From positions 1 to 13,387 of the forward strand of contig JACRKI010000069.1 of NCBI GenBank assembly GCA_016215305.1: 13,387 bases of DNA, in the 5' to 3' direction. The first letter of the stretch is position 1. The number at the start of each line of letters is the position of its first letter. The notes beneath the pieces are model-generated. The model was given only the letters and a program-made list of their open reading frames with translations. It did not search any database and had not been told where the DNA came from. Source of the stretch: Candidatus Woesearchaeota archaeon. Its GTDB lineage: Archaea; Nanobdellota; Nanobdellia; Woesearchaeales; DSVV01. This document shows, piece after piece, positions 13,112 to 13,387 of this stretch. The translations under genes were made by a program, and so were the position numbers.

Positions 13112-13120
13112 AATTAATAA
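13112..13120 (+). promoter_or_regulatory. TATA-like box of rnp4
   Basis: AATTAATAA centred about 28 nt upstream of the ATG at 13144. No Shine-Dalgarno sequence is present, so the mRNA is probably leaderless. Confidence 0.4.
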
Positions 13121-13143
13121 CAACAAAAGAAAACAATCAATCC

Positions 13144-13387
13144 ATGACCAAAGACTTCAAAAGAAAACTCAAAGAACAGATCATTGGCAGAATCAATTAT
13201 CTCTTTTCACAGGCAGAAGAGCAAAGAAATAATCCAGATTTGGGAAAACGATATGTTCTGTTAGCAAGAAAGCTTTCTTCAAAAGCGAAAGTGCGAATTC
13301 CAAGAGAATTAAAAAGAAAATTCTGCAAGCACTGCAATGCGTATTTTATTGCGGGAGCAAATTACAGAGTGAGAACAACAGGAAAAA
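13144..13387 (+). CDS. rnp4: RNase P protein component 4 (Rpr2/Rpp21 family), 3' end cut by window
   Basis: The first 81 residues are visible. An N-terminal helical region (KRKLKEQIIGRINYLFSQAEE, then GKRYVLLARKLSSKAKVRIP) is followed by RELKRKFCKHCNAYFIAGANYRVR. The CxxC in FCKHC is the first half of the zinc ribbon of Rpr2; the second Cys pair should lie just beyond the edge. In archaea this protein pairs with Rpp29 on the specificity side of the RNase P RNA, which removes 5' leaders from pre-tRNAs. Family members run to about 100-130 residues, so little is missing. The gene is divergent from the NFACT-R gene, with the two-hairpin element between them. Confidence 0.92.
   Translation, partial: MTKDFKRKLKEQIIGRINYLFSQAEEQRNNPDLGKRYVLLARKLSSKAKVRIPRELKRKFCKHCNAYFIAGANYRVRTTGK

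Overview
The window looks like an AT-rich chromosome segment from an archaeon, most likely a small-genome DPANN-type lineage (Woesearchaeota/Pacearchaeota-like; the phylum is inference). Support comes from the start of an archaeal RNase P protein of the Rpr2/Rnp4 family at the right edge, a CRM-domain protein, a stand-alone NAD(P)HX dehydratase, an NFACT-R protein, and archaeal TATA boxes (A/T-only octamers) about 26-28 nt upstream of many start codons, which implies leaderless transcripts. A few genes instead carry clear Shine-Dalgarno sequences.

Layout. 1-286: no complete gene, with a short palindrome at the edge. 287-2440 (-): a 717-residue endonuclease IV/xylose-isomerase-like TIM-barrel protein whose barrel is split by an insertion of roughly 270 residues. 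2544-2948 (-): the C-terminal part of a DUF84 (YjjX-type) nucleoside triphosphatase with no N-terminal half, overlapped at its 5' end by a 73-residue predicted membrane protein (2942-3163, -). 3164-3472: promoter region with a perfect 12-bp inverted repeat.

3473-6057 (+) is the most unusual part. It holds a secreted-ectodomain/one-TM/cytoplasmic winged-helix regulator, then a leader of three back-to-back hairpins, then a secreted protein with nine EPAVPV repeats, a long helical region and an acidic tail, then a 68-residue lipoprotein. It reads as a cell-envelope module with its own membrane-bound regulator; the functional link is inference.

6074-8268 (-): a coiled-coil protein and a 511-residue protein, neither recognised. 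8359-8676 (-): a CRM RNA-binding protein, divergent from a CPA2-type cation/proton antiporter with an RCK domain (8795-10552, +). The antiporter meets nnrD (10555-11400, -) tail to tail with 2 bp between stop codons. 11449-12051 (-): a small protein with a PD-(D/E)XK nuclease signature. 12088-12894 (-): a minimal NFACT-R protein. 12986-13046: two adjacent GC-rich hairpins. 13144 to the end (+): rnp4, cut by the window edge.

Apart from the envelope module, the genes look like single-gene units, most with their own promoter. No rRNA, tRNA, CRISPR array, transposase or insertion sequence was found.
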